Assembly: GCF_009938205.1 (NCBI RefSeq)
Contig: NZ_AP019654.1
Span: 372,001 to 436,000, forward strand
DNA: 64,000 nt
DNA from: Vibrio panuliri
GTDB lineage: Bacteria; Pseudomonadota; Gammaproteobacteria; Enterobacterales; Vibrionaceae
Direction: 5' to 3'
Under the pieces are notes generated by a model. That model was given only the letters and a program-made list of their open reading frames with translations. It made no database searches and was not told where the DNA came from. Positions 57,423 to 64,000 of the stretch are shown one piece after another (position 1 is the stretch's first letter; each line of letters opens with the position of its first letter). The position numbers and the translations under genes were made by a program.

Positions 57423-57451
57423 AAAGCCGCAATTTTCGTTGCGGCTTTTTT
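57423..57451 (+). terminator. Terminator of cgtA
   Basis: AAAGCCGCAA and its complement form a 10-bp stem around TTTTCG, followed by a T run. Confidence 0.92.
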
Positions 57452-57554
57452 ACGTCTGAAATCAAACTTGGTTTGAATCAAAGTTATTTGTTGAAATTTT
57501 CGTCACAATCAGCCCTTCGAGCATGTGACAGGATTTAGGAGTCGTTAAATTAGT

Positions 57555-58322
57555 ATGGACACAAAGCAACGAGCGGTCTCTCGCTTAATTGCACAAGCAG
57601 GTCAAATGCTTCTCGCCCATGGTGCTGAGAGCGCTTTGGTGGGCAGCATTATGGAAAGGATTGGTCTTGCCTGCGGCATGGATGAAGTTGAAGTCTCTCT
57701 TTCCTCAAGCTCTTTAGTTGTGACGACAGTAAATCGTGGACACTGTATTACCACGGCGCGACGTTGTGCTGATCGCGGCATTAATATGCGTGTGGTCACT
57801 CAAGTACAGCGTATTTGCATTATGCTCGAGCGGGGCATTATTGATGACTATCTCGCCCAACATAAGCTAAATCAAATCAGCCCTGAACGTTATAACCGCT
57901 GGCTGGTGGTATTTATGATTGGTCTCTCTTGTGCTGCATTTGCTCGTCTTGCTGGTGGTGATTGGGCCGTATTTGGCATGACGTTCCTAGCGTCAGCTGT
58001 TGGCATGATGGTGCGTCAAGAGATTGGTCATCGCCACTTTAACCCTTTACTTAACTTTGCGGTGACAGCATTTGTTACCACCGCTATTTCTGTTCAAGCC
58101 TACATTTACGATATTGGTAATGTGCCCACGTTAGTGATGGCATCATCGGTATTAATGTTGGTGCCAGGGGTGCCATTAATTAACTTCGTTGCAGATATGC
58201 TTAAAGGTTATGTCAATATGGGTATTGCCCGTTTTGTCATGGCGAGTTTGCTGACGCTCTCAACCTGTCTTGGCATTATCGCTGCAATGAGTGTGTTTGA
58301 TGTATGGGGATGGTTACTATGA
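57555..58322 (+). CDS. yjjP: ThrE-type exporter subunit YjjP
   Basis: Membrane protein of 255 residues. A cytoplasmic N-terminal domain (about 1-115), including LLAHGAESALVGSIMERIG, precedes about five helices (for example FMIGLSCAAFARLAGGDWAV and LVPGVPLINFVADMLKG). In E. coli YjjP and YjjB together export succinate, and the family is related to the threonine/serine exporter ThrE. It overlaps yjjB by 4 bp (ATGA), so the two halves are made together. Confidence 0.9.
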   Translation: MDTKQRAVSRLIAQAGQMLLAHGAESALVGSIMERIGLACGMDEVEVSLSSSSLVVTTVNRGHCITTARRCADRGINMRVVTQVQRICIMLERGIIDDYLAQHKLNQISPERYNRWLVVFMIGLSCAAFARLAGGDWAVFGMTFLASAVGMMVRQEIGHRHFNPLLNFAVTAFVTTAISVQAYIYDIGNVPTLVMASSVLMLVPGVPLINFVADMLKGYVNMGIARFVMASLLTLSTCLGIIAAMSVFDVWGWLL

Positions 58323-58792
58323 GTTTGATGCAGCTTCTACTCGGTCTCGCCAATGATATGTTCTTTGCCTCCATCCCTGCGGTTGGTTTTGCTTTAGTGT
58401 TTAACGTGCCAGTGAAAGCGCTAAAATACTGCGCATTAGGTGGTGCTCTAGGGCATGGTTCTCGTTACTTGATGATGCACTTTGGTATTCCTATCGAGTG
58501 GGCGACTTTCTTTGCTGCGACGTTTGTTGGCATGATCGGCGTACATTGGTCACATAAACTTTTGGCTCACCCGAAAGTCTTTACCGTGGCGTCATTAATT
58601 CCAATGGTACCCGGAGTCTTTGCTTTTAAGGCGATGATCGCTCTGGTTGAGCTGAATCATCGAGGCTTTGAACCTCAACTACTGGAAATGCTCGCGACAA
58701 ACTTCCTAAAAGCGATGTTTATTATCGCCGGGCTTGCAGTTGGTTTAGCCATGCCAGGTTTGTTATTCTATCGCCGTCGTCCTATTGTGTAG
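58319..58792 (+). CDS. yjjB: ThrE-type exporter subunit YjjB
   Basis: Membrane protein of 157 residues with about five helices, equal to the second half of fused ThrE proteins. FNVPVKALKYCALGGALGHG and SLIPMVPGVFAFKAMIAL are visible. ATG at 58319 overlaps the yjjP stop; a longer frame from 58304 is less likely. The folA start lies 34 bp downstream. Confidence 0.9.
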   Translation: MSLMQLLLGLANDMFFASIPAVGFALVFNVPVKALKYCALGGALGHGSRYLMMHFGIPIEWATFFAATFVGMIGVHWSHKLLAHPKVFTVASLIPMVPGVFAFKAMIALVELNHRGFEPQLLEMLATNFLKAMFIIAGLAVGLAMPGLLFYRRRPIV

Positions 58793-58826
58793 GTCGAATA
58801 TAGCTCAACCAGAATGGGATAAATGG

Positions 58827-59309
58827 ATGATTATTAGCATGATTGCCGCGATGGCAAACGAGCGTATTATTGGTAAAGATAACCAAATGCCATGGCACTT
58901 GCCCGCAGATTTCGCTTGGTTTAAGCGTTGCACATTGGGTAAACCTGTCGTCATGGGGCGAAAAACATTTGAGTCGATCGGCCGACCGTTGCCTGGCCGT
59001 CAAAATATCGTAATTAGCCGTGACAGCACTCTTCACATTGAAGGGGTTGAAACCGCAACATCAATTGAGCAGGCGCTAGAGATTGCTGGCGATGTGGAAG
59101 AAGTGATGATTATCGGTGGCGGCGCAATTTACGCAGCATGCTTACCAATTGCTACGCGTCTCTATATCACTCACATAGACGCGCAAATTGAGGGTGATAC
59201 TCAGTTCCCTGCATGGGGGGAAAGCTTTGTTGAGAGCTATTCTGAGCACTACCATGCGGATGATAAGAACGCTTACGATATGCGCTTTACGGTTCTAGAT
59301 AGAACTTAA
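58827..59309 (+). CDS. folA: Dihydrofolate reductase
   Basis: Reduces dihydrofolate to tetrahydrofolate with NADPH; target of trimethoprim. The product is 160 residues, the typical chromosomal size. MIISMIAAMANERIIG begins the fold, QMPWHLPADFAWFK holds the active-site loop with the catalytic Asp, GRKTFESIGRPLPGR binds NADPH, and IIGGGAIYA is the diglycine motif. ATG at 58827 with GGGA 7 bases upstream is chosen over an in-frame start at 58785 inside yjjB. Confidence 0.97.
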   Translation: MIISMIAAMANERIIGKDNQMPWHLPADFAWFKRCTLGKPVVMGRKTFESIGRPLPGRQNIVISRDSTLHIEGVETATSIEQALEIAGDVEEVMIIGGGAIYAACLPIATRLYITHIDAQIEGDTQFPAWGESFVESYSEHYHADDKNAYDMRFTVLDRT

Positions 59310-59327
59310 GAGTATTTGGATAACTTA

Positions 59328-59394
59328 GAATTGAGAGGGAGAGAAATTGTCTCGCCTCTCGATTCTATATTCTCAAAGCGAAGCAGAGCGCTTT
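59328..59394. repeat. Two hairpins with repeat-like sequence between folA and apaH
   Basis: GAATTGAGAGG (59328-59338) pairs with CCTCTCGATTC (59355-59365) with one mismatch. AAAGCG pairs with CGCTTT at 59375-59394. The CT-rich sequence and the AAGCGAAGC/GCGCTTTT words resemble the element at 43708-43781. The second hairpin with its TTTTGT tail may be the folA terminator. Confidence 0.5.
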
Positions 59395-59403
59395 TGTCTC
59401 AAT

Positions 59404-60210
59404 CTAAACCAATGCAGGTTGAGTGAAAAACTGTTTATCTTCCCAACGCAACATTGTCAAACAACCGCCCCAGACACAGCCAGTATCTAACCCGATCTCT
59501 GAATCACTTTGGTACCCTTCAAGCGCCGCCCAATGACCAAAGATCACGGTTTTATCTAATGGGAGCCGGCTTGGCAGTTTAAACCAAGGCATCAGTTCTT
59601 CAGTGATGATTTCTTGTGGTGGAAGTTTACACTCCATATCTAAACGAGCATCGGCAAAGCAAAAACGCATTCGGGTAAAGGCATTAATAATATAGCGATA
59701 GCGCTCAATACCTTGCAGCTTGTCATCCCACAAATCGGGTTGGTTAGCGTACATGTTTTCGATTAGCCAAGCCCAATCATCGCTTTGTAATATTTGCTCA
59801 ACTTCTTTCGCGTTAGCTCGGGCAGTGGCTAAATCCCATTGTGGAGAAATACCCGCATGGCACATAACAAACTCATCGTGCTCTGCCATTAGCGGTTGGT
59901 GGCGCAACCATTCCAACAGTTCATCTTTATCGTTTGCAGCGAAGATCGGTGCGGTTTGATCTTTATCTTTAACTCGATGAATACCTAATGAAACGGCGAG
60001 TAAATGCAAGTCATGGTTTCCTAGAACCACGCGAGCGCTGTCACCGAGCTGTTTGACAAAACGTAGGGTATCCAGAGATTTAGGACCTCGAGCAACGAGG
60101 TCTCCAGCTAGCCAAAGTTGATCATTGGATGGATCAAACTGGACGTTATCCAACAGTTGCTTGAGTTCGTCAAAACAACCTTGAATATCACCAACAATGT
60201 ATGTTGCCAC
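59404..60210 (-). CDS. apaH: Diadenosine tetraphosphatase (symmetrical)
   Basis: Metallophosphatase of 268 residues that splits Ap4A to two ADP and removes Np4 RNA caps. GDIQGCFDEL (7-16), GDLVARGP and GNHDLHL are the metal-binding motifs. It is the last gene of the surA-pdxA-rsmA-apaG-apaH cluster, 9 bp after apaG. ATG at 60210 gives MATYIVGDIQGC. Confidence 0.96.
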   Translation of the reverse strand: MATYIVGDIQGCFDELKQLLDNVQFDPSNDQLWLAGDLVARGPKSLDTLRFVKQLGDSARVVLGNHDLHLLAVSLGIHRVKDKDQTAPIFAANDKDELLEWLRHQPLMAEHDEFVMCHAGISPQWDLATARANAKEVEQILQSDDWAWLIENMYANQPDLWDDKLQGIERYRYIINAFTRMRFCFADARLDMECKLPPQEIITEELMPWFKLPSRLPLDKTVIFGHWAALEGYQSDSEIGLDTGCVWGGCLTMLRWEDKQFFTQPALV

Positions 60211-60219
60211 AAATTTTTC

Positions 60220-60600
60220 CTAATTGAGTACGTTGGGGATAGCGAGACGAAATGGTTCGATTTCGGCTGCGAACTCTTTACCGCTGGCATCGAGCATAAT
60301 GTATTGACCTTGCATCACCCCGACCGGTGTTTCTATTGCAGTGCCGCTGGTGTAGGTGTATTCGTCATTGCCTTGGATAAATGGTTGCTGTCCAACCACA
60401 CCTTCGCCTTCAACCGACACTTGTTTACCGTTAGCATCGGTTATCAACCAGCGGCGGCTAATGAGCTGAACCGTCTCGGTGCTGAGGTTTTTGATCGTCA
60501 CTAGATAAGCAAAGATATAGCGTTTTGCCGCAGGGTCGGATTGTTCTGCGATATAGCGACTGTGGACTTGGACTTTGATACAAGGTTGTAAGACATCCAT
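60220..60600 (-). CDS. apaG: ApaG domain protein
   Basis: Fibronectin-III-like protein of 126 residues of uncertain role (formerly CorD), often linked to ApaH. It starts [28 protein letters not shown] and [11 protein letters not shown] are conserved. ATG at 60600 has GAGGAG upstream; a longer frame to 60621 is not favoured. It follows the rsmA terminator, so apaG-apaH probably has its own promoter. Confidence 0.93.
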   Translation of the reverse strand: MDVLQPCIKVQVHSRYIAEQSDPAAKRYIFAYLVTIKNLSTETVQLISRRWLITDANGKQVSVEGEGVVGQQPFIQGNDEYTYTSGTAIETPVGVMQGQYIMLDASGKEFAAEIEPFRLAIPNVLN

Positions 60601-60668
60601 ATAGACTCCTCGTATAAGCATACCAATTAAAAAAGATCACTTCGACTTCTCTAGATTGATATAAACAA

Positions 60669-60688
60669 AAGGGCGCGAATGCGCCCTT
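60669..60688 (-). terminator. Terminator of rsmA
   Basis: AAGGGCGC and GCGCCCTT form an 8-bp stem around GAAT (plus strand), followed on the minus strand by TTGTTTATA. It separates rsmA from apaG. Confidence 0.8.
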
Positions 60689-60697
60689 GGGGTTGAT

Positions 60698-61513
60698 TTA
60701 TGCGTTATGGCTGCTGTTGGCATCTAGCCAGTTTGCCATTGCCACAAATTGCTCTAAGGTGAGATTTTCTGGACGCATCGCTGGGTTTACCCCAAGCTCT
60801 TCCAAAATCTCGGCACTCATTAGTGCTTTGTAGCAGTTACGTACGGTTTTACGACGTTGGTTAAAGCCTTCACGGCACACTCGCTCAAGCCATTTTAAGC
60901 TGGTTGCTGGGTGTGGTAGCGTTTCATATGGCACCAATCGTACAACTGCTGAGTCGACTTTAGGTGGCGGCACAAAAGCGGTTGGTGGTACTTCTAGTAC
61001 AGGTACCACCTTACAGTAGTACTGAGCCATAACCGTAAGGCGGCCATAGGCTTTGCTGCCAGGTCCTGCGGCTAGACGATTAACCACTTCTTTTTGCAAC
61101 ATAAAGTGCATGTCTTGAATATCCGCATGGAATTCAAACAGGTGGAACATCAATGGCGTCGAGATGTTGTAAGGTAGATTACCGAAAATACGCAATTTGT
61201 TGTTTGGCTTAACCAGTTGAGTAAAGTCGAAGCGCATCGCGTCGCCTTCATGAATGGTTAATTTATCGGCTAAATCTGGATGGTTACGTAAACGCTCCGC
61301 TAAGTCACGGTCAAGTTCGATCACAGTAAACTTATCGACTTCACGACCAACAGGCTCGGTAATCGCACCAAGACCTGGTCCAATCTCAACCAAGTTTTGA
61401 CCTGGTCTTGGATTGATGGCAGAAACGATGCCATCAATAATATAAGGGTCGTTTAGGAAGTTTTGACCAAAACGTTTACGCGCTTTGTGTCCTAAATGGA
61501 CATCATTTCTCAT
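60698..61513 (-). CDS. rsmA: 16S rRNA dimethyladenosine methyltransferase
   Basis: KsgA/RsmA dimethylates two adjacent adenosines in the 16S rRNA 3' hairpin. The product is 271 residues. [13 protein letters not shown] begins the domain, [13 protein letters not shown] is the SAM motif, and [14 protein letters not shown] is the catalytic motif IV. It overlaps pdxA by 4 bp. Loss gives kasugamycin resistance in other bacteria. Confidence 0.97.
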   Translation of the reverse strand: MRNDVHLGHKARKRFGQNFLNDPYIIDGIVSAINPRPGQNLVEIGPGLGAITEPVGREVDKFTVIELDRDLAERLRNHPDLADKLTIHEGDAMRFDFTQLVKPNNKLRIFGNLPYNISTPLMFHLFEFHADIQDMHFMLQKEVVNRLAAGPGSKAYGRLTVMAQYYCKVVPVLEVPPTAFVPPPKVDSAVVRLVPYETLPHPATSLKWLERVCREGFNQRRKTVRNCYKALMSAEILEELGVNPAMRPENLTLEQFVAMANWLDANSSHNA

Positions 61514-62499
61514 TGTTTCTTCTCTACTAAATCTATTGCGTACGCCAGTGCTGTTCGGAAGCTCCCTGTATCTGCTGAACCTGTACCAGCAAGATCAAGT
61601 GCTGTACCGTGGTCCACCGATGTCCGAATAAATGGTAGGCCCAGTGTGATATTCACTGAACGGCCAAATCCTTTGTATTTTAGCACGGGAAGTACTTGGT
61701 CGTGATACATGCCTAAGACGGTGTCTGCATCTTGTAAGTACTTTTCATTAAAGATGGTGTCAGCAGGAAGTGGACCAATCAAGTTGATGCCTTTTTCCAG
61801 CTTCATACGCTCTAAAGTTGGCGTAATGGTCTCAATTTCTTCTCTGCCTAAGCAGCCATCTTCCCCTGCGTGAGGATTAAGCCCGCAAACATAGATGTTT
61901 GGCTGACGAATAGCAAATTTTTCTACTAGATCGGTATGTAAAATATCAATGATCTTTTCTAGTCGCTCTGCAGTAACGGCTTGAGGAATGTACGCCAATG
62001 GAAGGTGTGTGGTCACCAATGCCACTCGAAGTCCTTCAGTGGCAAGCATCATCACTACCAATGGGGTATTGGATTTTTCGGCAAAGAACTCAGTGTGTCC
62101 GCTAAATGCCACACCAGCGCGGTTAATGACCCCTTTGTGCACAGGGCCGGTGACTACAGCATCAAACTCACCTGTCATACAACCATTGGTTGCGCGCTCA
62201 AGTGTGTGCAAAACATAGTGCCCATTCGCTTCGTTTAGTTCGCCAGCCTTCACTGCATGCGCAACTGGAATATGATCAACAATCAAAGAGCCAGCTTGTT
62301 GAGGGGTAATCGGCTGTGAAGCATCGTAATTGACTAGTTCCACCTCAATACCCAATAAATCGGCACGTTGTGCCAACATGTTTTTGTCGGCGCAGACAAC
62401 AATTTGATGATCCCAAGCCTCTTTAGACAGAGCGAGGACTAAATCTGGGCCAATACCAGCAGGTTCGCCGGCGGTTACAACGATACGTTTAATTGTCAT
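61510..62499 (-). CDS. pdxA: 4-hydroxythreonine-4-phosphate dehydrogenase
   Basis: Vitamin B6 synthesis enzyme of 329 residues. [17 protein letters not shown] is the N-terminal motif, [13 protein letters not shown] and SGHTEF are substrate-binding, and [11 protein letters not shown] carries a metal histidine. It overlaps surA by 11 bp and rsmA by 4 bp, so all three are translated from one message. Confidence 0.97.
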   Translation of the reverse strand: MTIKRIVVTAGEPAGIGPDLVLALSKEAWDHQIVVCADKNMLAQRADLLGIEVELVNYDASQPITPQQAGSLIVDHIPVAHAVKAGELNEANGHYVLHTLERATNGCMTGEFDAVVTGPVHKGVINRAGVAFSGHTEFFAEKSNTPLVVMMLATEGLRVALVTTHLPLAYIPQAVTAERLEKIIDILHTDLVEKFAIRQPNIYVCGLNPHAGEDGCLGREEIETITPTLERMKLEKGINLIGPLPADTIFNEKYLQDADTVLGMYHDQVLPVLKYKGFGRSVNITLGLPFIRTSVDHGTALDLAGTGSADTGSFRTALAYAIDLVEKKQ

Positions 62500-63784
62500 T
62501 TTGCTGATCCTTTACCAGTTCAACATAGGCGCCGGCACGAATTTCTTGTAACCAAGCGCTGACTTCTTCATTGAACTTGCGATTAAACAAAATTCGGTAA
62601 GCTTTGTTTTTCATTGCAGAGTCAGTACGGTCAACTTCGCGACGATCTAACACTTCAACAATATGCCACCCGTGAACGGTTTTAAATGGCGCGCTGATTT
62701 GGCCAACCGGTAGGGTATCAACTTGGTGTTTAAATTCAGGTACATATAGATCCGAAGTTTGATAGCCCAGCTCACCATTCTGTGCCGCAGAGCCAGGGTC
62801 TTGACTGTATTGCTGAGCGAGTTCACCGAAAGTTGCTTCACCCGCTTTTACCTGGCGGATGATTTCGTTTAGCTGATTTTGCACCCCTTCATCGCTTAAA
62901 ATGACGGTCGGTTTGATCAAGATATGGCGCGCATTCACTTCTGTTACTGCGACGGTCTCTAAACCCTTAACATCTTCAATTTTAAGGATGTGGTAGCCGA
63001 CGCCGCTGCTAAATGGACCGATGATGCTTCCTTTATTTTGCAACTTGATTTGATCGGCGAAAATGGTCGGCATTTCTTCTTTGCGCATCCAACCCCAATC
63101 ACCACCTTGTAGTGCCTTAGGCCCTTTTGAATAGGTGTATGCCAAAGTTTCAAAGTCTTCACCTTGTTTGAGGCGCTCGACTAATTCATTGGCTTGTTGT
63201 TGGACTTTGGTTTTATCTTCACCGTCGTTAACGCGTAGTTGAATGTGCCCAATTTTATATTGAACCGTTGCATTGGTTTCGTTTGCCAAAACTTCAGCTA
63301 GGTTATCGACTTCAGCTGGCAAGATATTGACACGGCGACGCACTAGAGTATTACGAGCTTCACTTGCCGCAATCTCTTTGCGAATCTGCTCGCGAAATTC
63401 AGGGTAGGTGATGCCTTCGACAGTAAGCGAGGCAATCAACTGTTCAACGCTTTGATTGTTGCTTTTAGCAATATCTTCAATGGCAGCATTAAGACGGGTA
63501 TCGTCAACTCGAACACCGATACGCTCGGCTTCTTGTTGTTGAATAGTCTCTAGAATGAGTTTTTCTTCAACCTGTCCGATTAAGACATCTTTAGCTGGGA
63601 GCGACTGGCCGCTTTTTTGTGCGTTAATTGCCAGTGTTTTTAGTGCGTTATCGATATCACTTTGTAGTACCACGCCATCATTAACAATGATGGCAACTTT
63701 GTCCATTTCAACCACATTAGCGTTAGCAACACCGATATGGCATGCCGCTACAAGGGTAAGCAGCGCTTTGTTCCAAATTTTCAT
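62489..63784 (-). CDS. surA: Periplasmic chaperone and peptidyl-prolyl isomerase SurA
   Basis: Escorts outer-membrane proteins, including LptD, to the BAM complex. The product is 431 residues. The signal peptide ends near GVANA. The N-terminal chaperone domain spans about 22-170. Two parvulin domains follow, the first with HIQLRVND and GGDWGWM, the second with HILIKPTV and GELGYQ. ATG at 63784 is used; the preceding in-frame TTG adds one residue. It is followed by pdxA with 11-bp overlap and preceded by lptD. Confidence 0.96.
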   Translation of the reverse strand: MKIWNKALLTLVAACHIGVANANVVEMDKVAIIVNDGVVLQSDIDNALKTLAINAQKSGQSLPAKDVLIGQVEEKLILETIQQQEAERIGVRVDDTRLNAAIEDIAKSNNQSVEQLIASLTVEGITYPEFREQIRKEIAASEARNTLVRRRVNILPAEVDNLAEVLANETNATVQYKIGHIQLRVNDGEDKTKVQQQANELVERLKQGEDFETLAYTYSKGPKALQGGDWGWMRKEEMPTIFADQIKLQNKGSIIGPFSSGVGYHILKIEDVKGLETVAVTEVNARHILIKPTVILSDEGVQNQLNEIIRQVKAGEATFGELAQQYSQDPGSAAQNGELGYQTSDLYVPEFKHQVDTLPVGQISAPFKTVHGWHIVEVLDRREVDRTDSAMKNKAYRILFNRKFNEEVSAWLQEIRAGAYVELVKDQQNDN

Positions 63785-63803
63785 CAATAACCCTTCGATG
63801 TTT

Positions 63804-63820
63804 GCCAGCCTAACGGCTGG
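63804..63820. other. Hairpin between lptD and surA
   Basis: GCCAGCC and GGCTGGC form a 7-bp stem with a short loop in the 44-bp gap. No T run follows on the surA-reading strand, so it is not a normal terminator. Confidence 0.5.
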
Positions 63821-63828
63821 CGAAAAAA

Positions 63829-64000
63829 TTAGTTGTTTAGGAAGAACGGGCGGCCATAGCCAAGAGAGTTGCCACCATCATCAGAATCCGTACCCATATT
63901 GGTACCAAAGCCAACAATACCGAAGTTGATACTGAAGTTATTTTCGTATTCAGCTTCTGCGTTCGGATAGCTTGAAAAATCTGGCTTCCAACCGCGTAAC
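63829..64000 (-). CDS. lptD: LPS assembly outer-membrane protein LptD, C-terminal fragment
   Basis: Only the last 57 residues are in the window; the rest lies beyond 64000. They read LRGWKPDFSSYPNAEAEYEN and continue through NFSINFGIVGFGTNMG to a TAA at 63829-63831. These are alternating beta strands typical of the final barrel strands of LptD. Position directly upstream of surA-pdxA-rsmA on the same strand is the standard lptD-surA arrangement. Confidence 0.85.
   Translation of the reverse strand, partial: LRGWKPDFSSYPNAEAEYENNFSINFGIVGFGTNMGTDSDDGGNSLGYGRPFFLNN

Overview
The window is chromosomal DNA of a Vibrio. Almost every gene reads as a typical gammaproteobacterial or Vibrio core protein. 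As I remember the V. cholerae chromosome I map, the gene order follows it closely: uvrA-galU-qstR-ssb-MSHA locus-mreBCD-maf-rng-yhdP-tldD-arcA-rraB, then argR-mdh-ispB-rplU-rpmA-cgtA-folA-apaHG-rsmA-pdxA-surA-lptD. I see no tRNA, rRNA, phage, integron, IS element or CRISPR array. Species cannot be fixed from the sequence alone.

Layout. 1-3700: proC (3' cut by the window) and yggS on the minus strand, divergent from the pilus retraction motor genes pilT-pilU. 3700-8600: lysC with a lysine riboswitch, a PLP aminotransferase and a pglL-type O-oligosaccharyltransferase. 8700-14200: uvrA (with a LexA box), galU, qstR (competence regulator) and ssb. 14300-32730: the complete MSHA type IV pilus locus, mshH-I-J-K-L-M-N-E-G-F followed by the pilin block mshB-A-C-D-O-P-Q. 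32880-43570: mreBCD, maf, rng, yhdP, a nitrilase and tldD. 43780-51660: an accessory stretch with arginine deiminase, a small membrane protein candidate, rraB, an orphan GH2-type binding domain, a tandem DUF2061 protein, a universal stress protein and a TAXI-type TRAP transporter. 51990-64000: argR, mdh, ispB, rplU-rpmA, cgtA, yjjPB, folA and the surA-pdxA-rsmA-apaG-apaH cluster, ending in the 3' end of lptD.

How the genes work together. The window concentrates type IV pilus biology. A c-di-GMP-responsive assembly ATPase (MshE), its platform, secretin and pilins lie with the retraction ATPases PilT/PilU about 20 kb away. The PglL-family enzyme could glycosylate pilins, and QstR controls competence genes. 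A second theme is the cell envelope: MreBCD, YhdP, SurA, LptD and IspB.

I did not find a convincing undescribed multi-gene system. The most useful unexplained signals are non-coding. They are a dense cluster of inverted repeats in the TRAP/argR intergenic region, a terminator-like hairpin pointing at the rplU promoter, a perfect 16-bp palindrome between lysC and the aminotransferase gene, strong hairpins in the mre operon, and a repeat-like element beside arcA with a partial relative beside apaH. On the protein side they are a small bitopic membrane protein candidate next to rraB, an orphan GH2-type domain protein, and a PDZ-like module in the TRAP permease.
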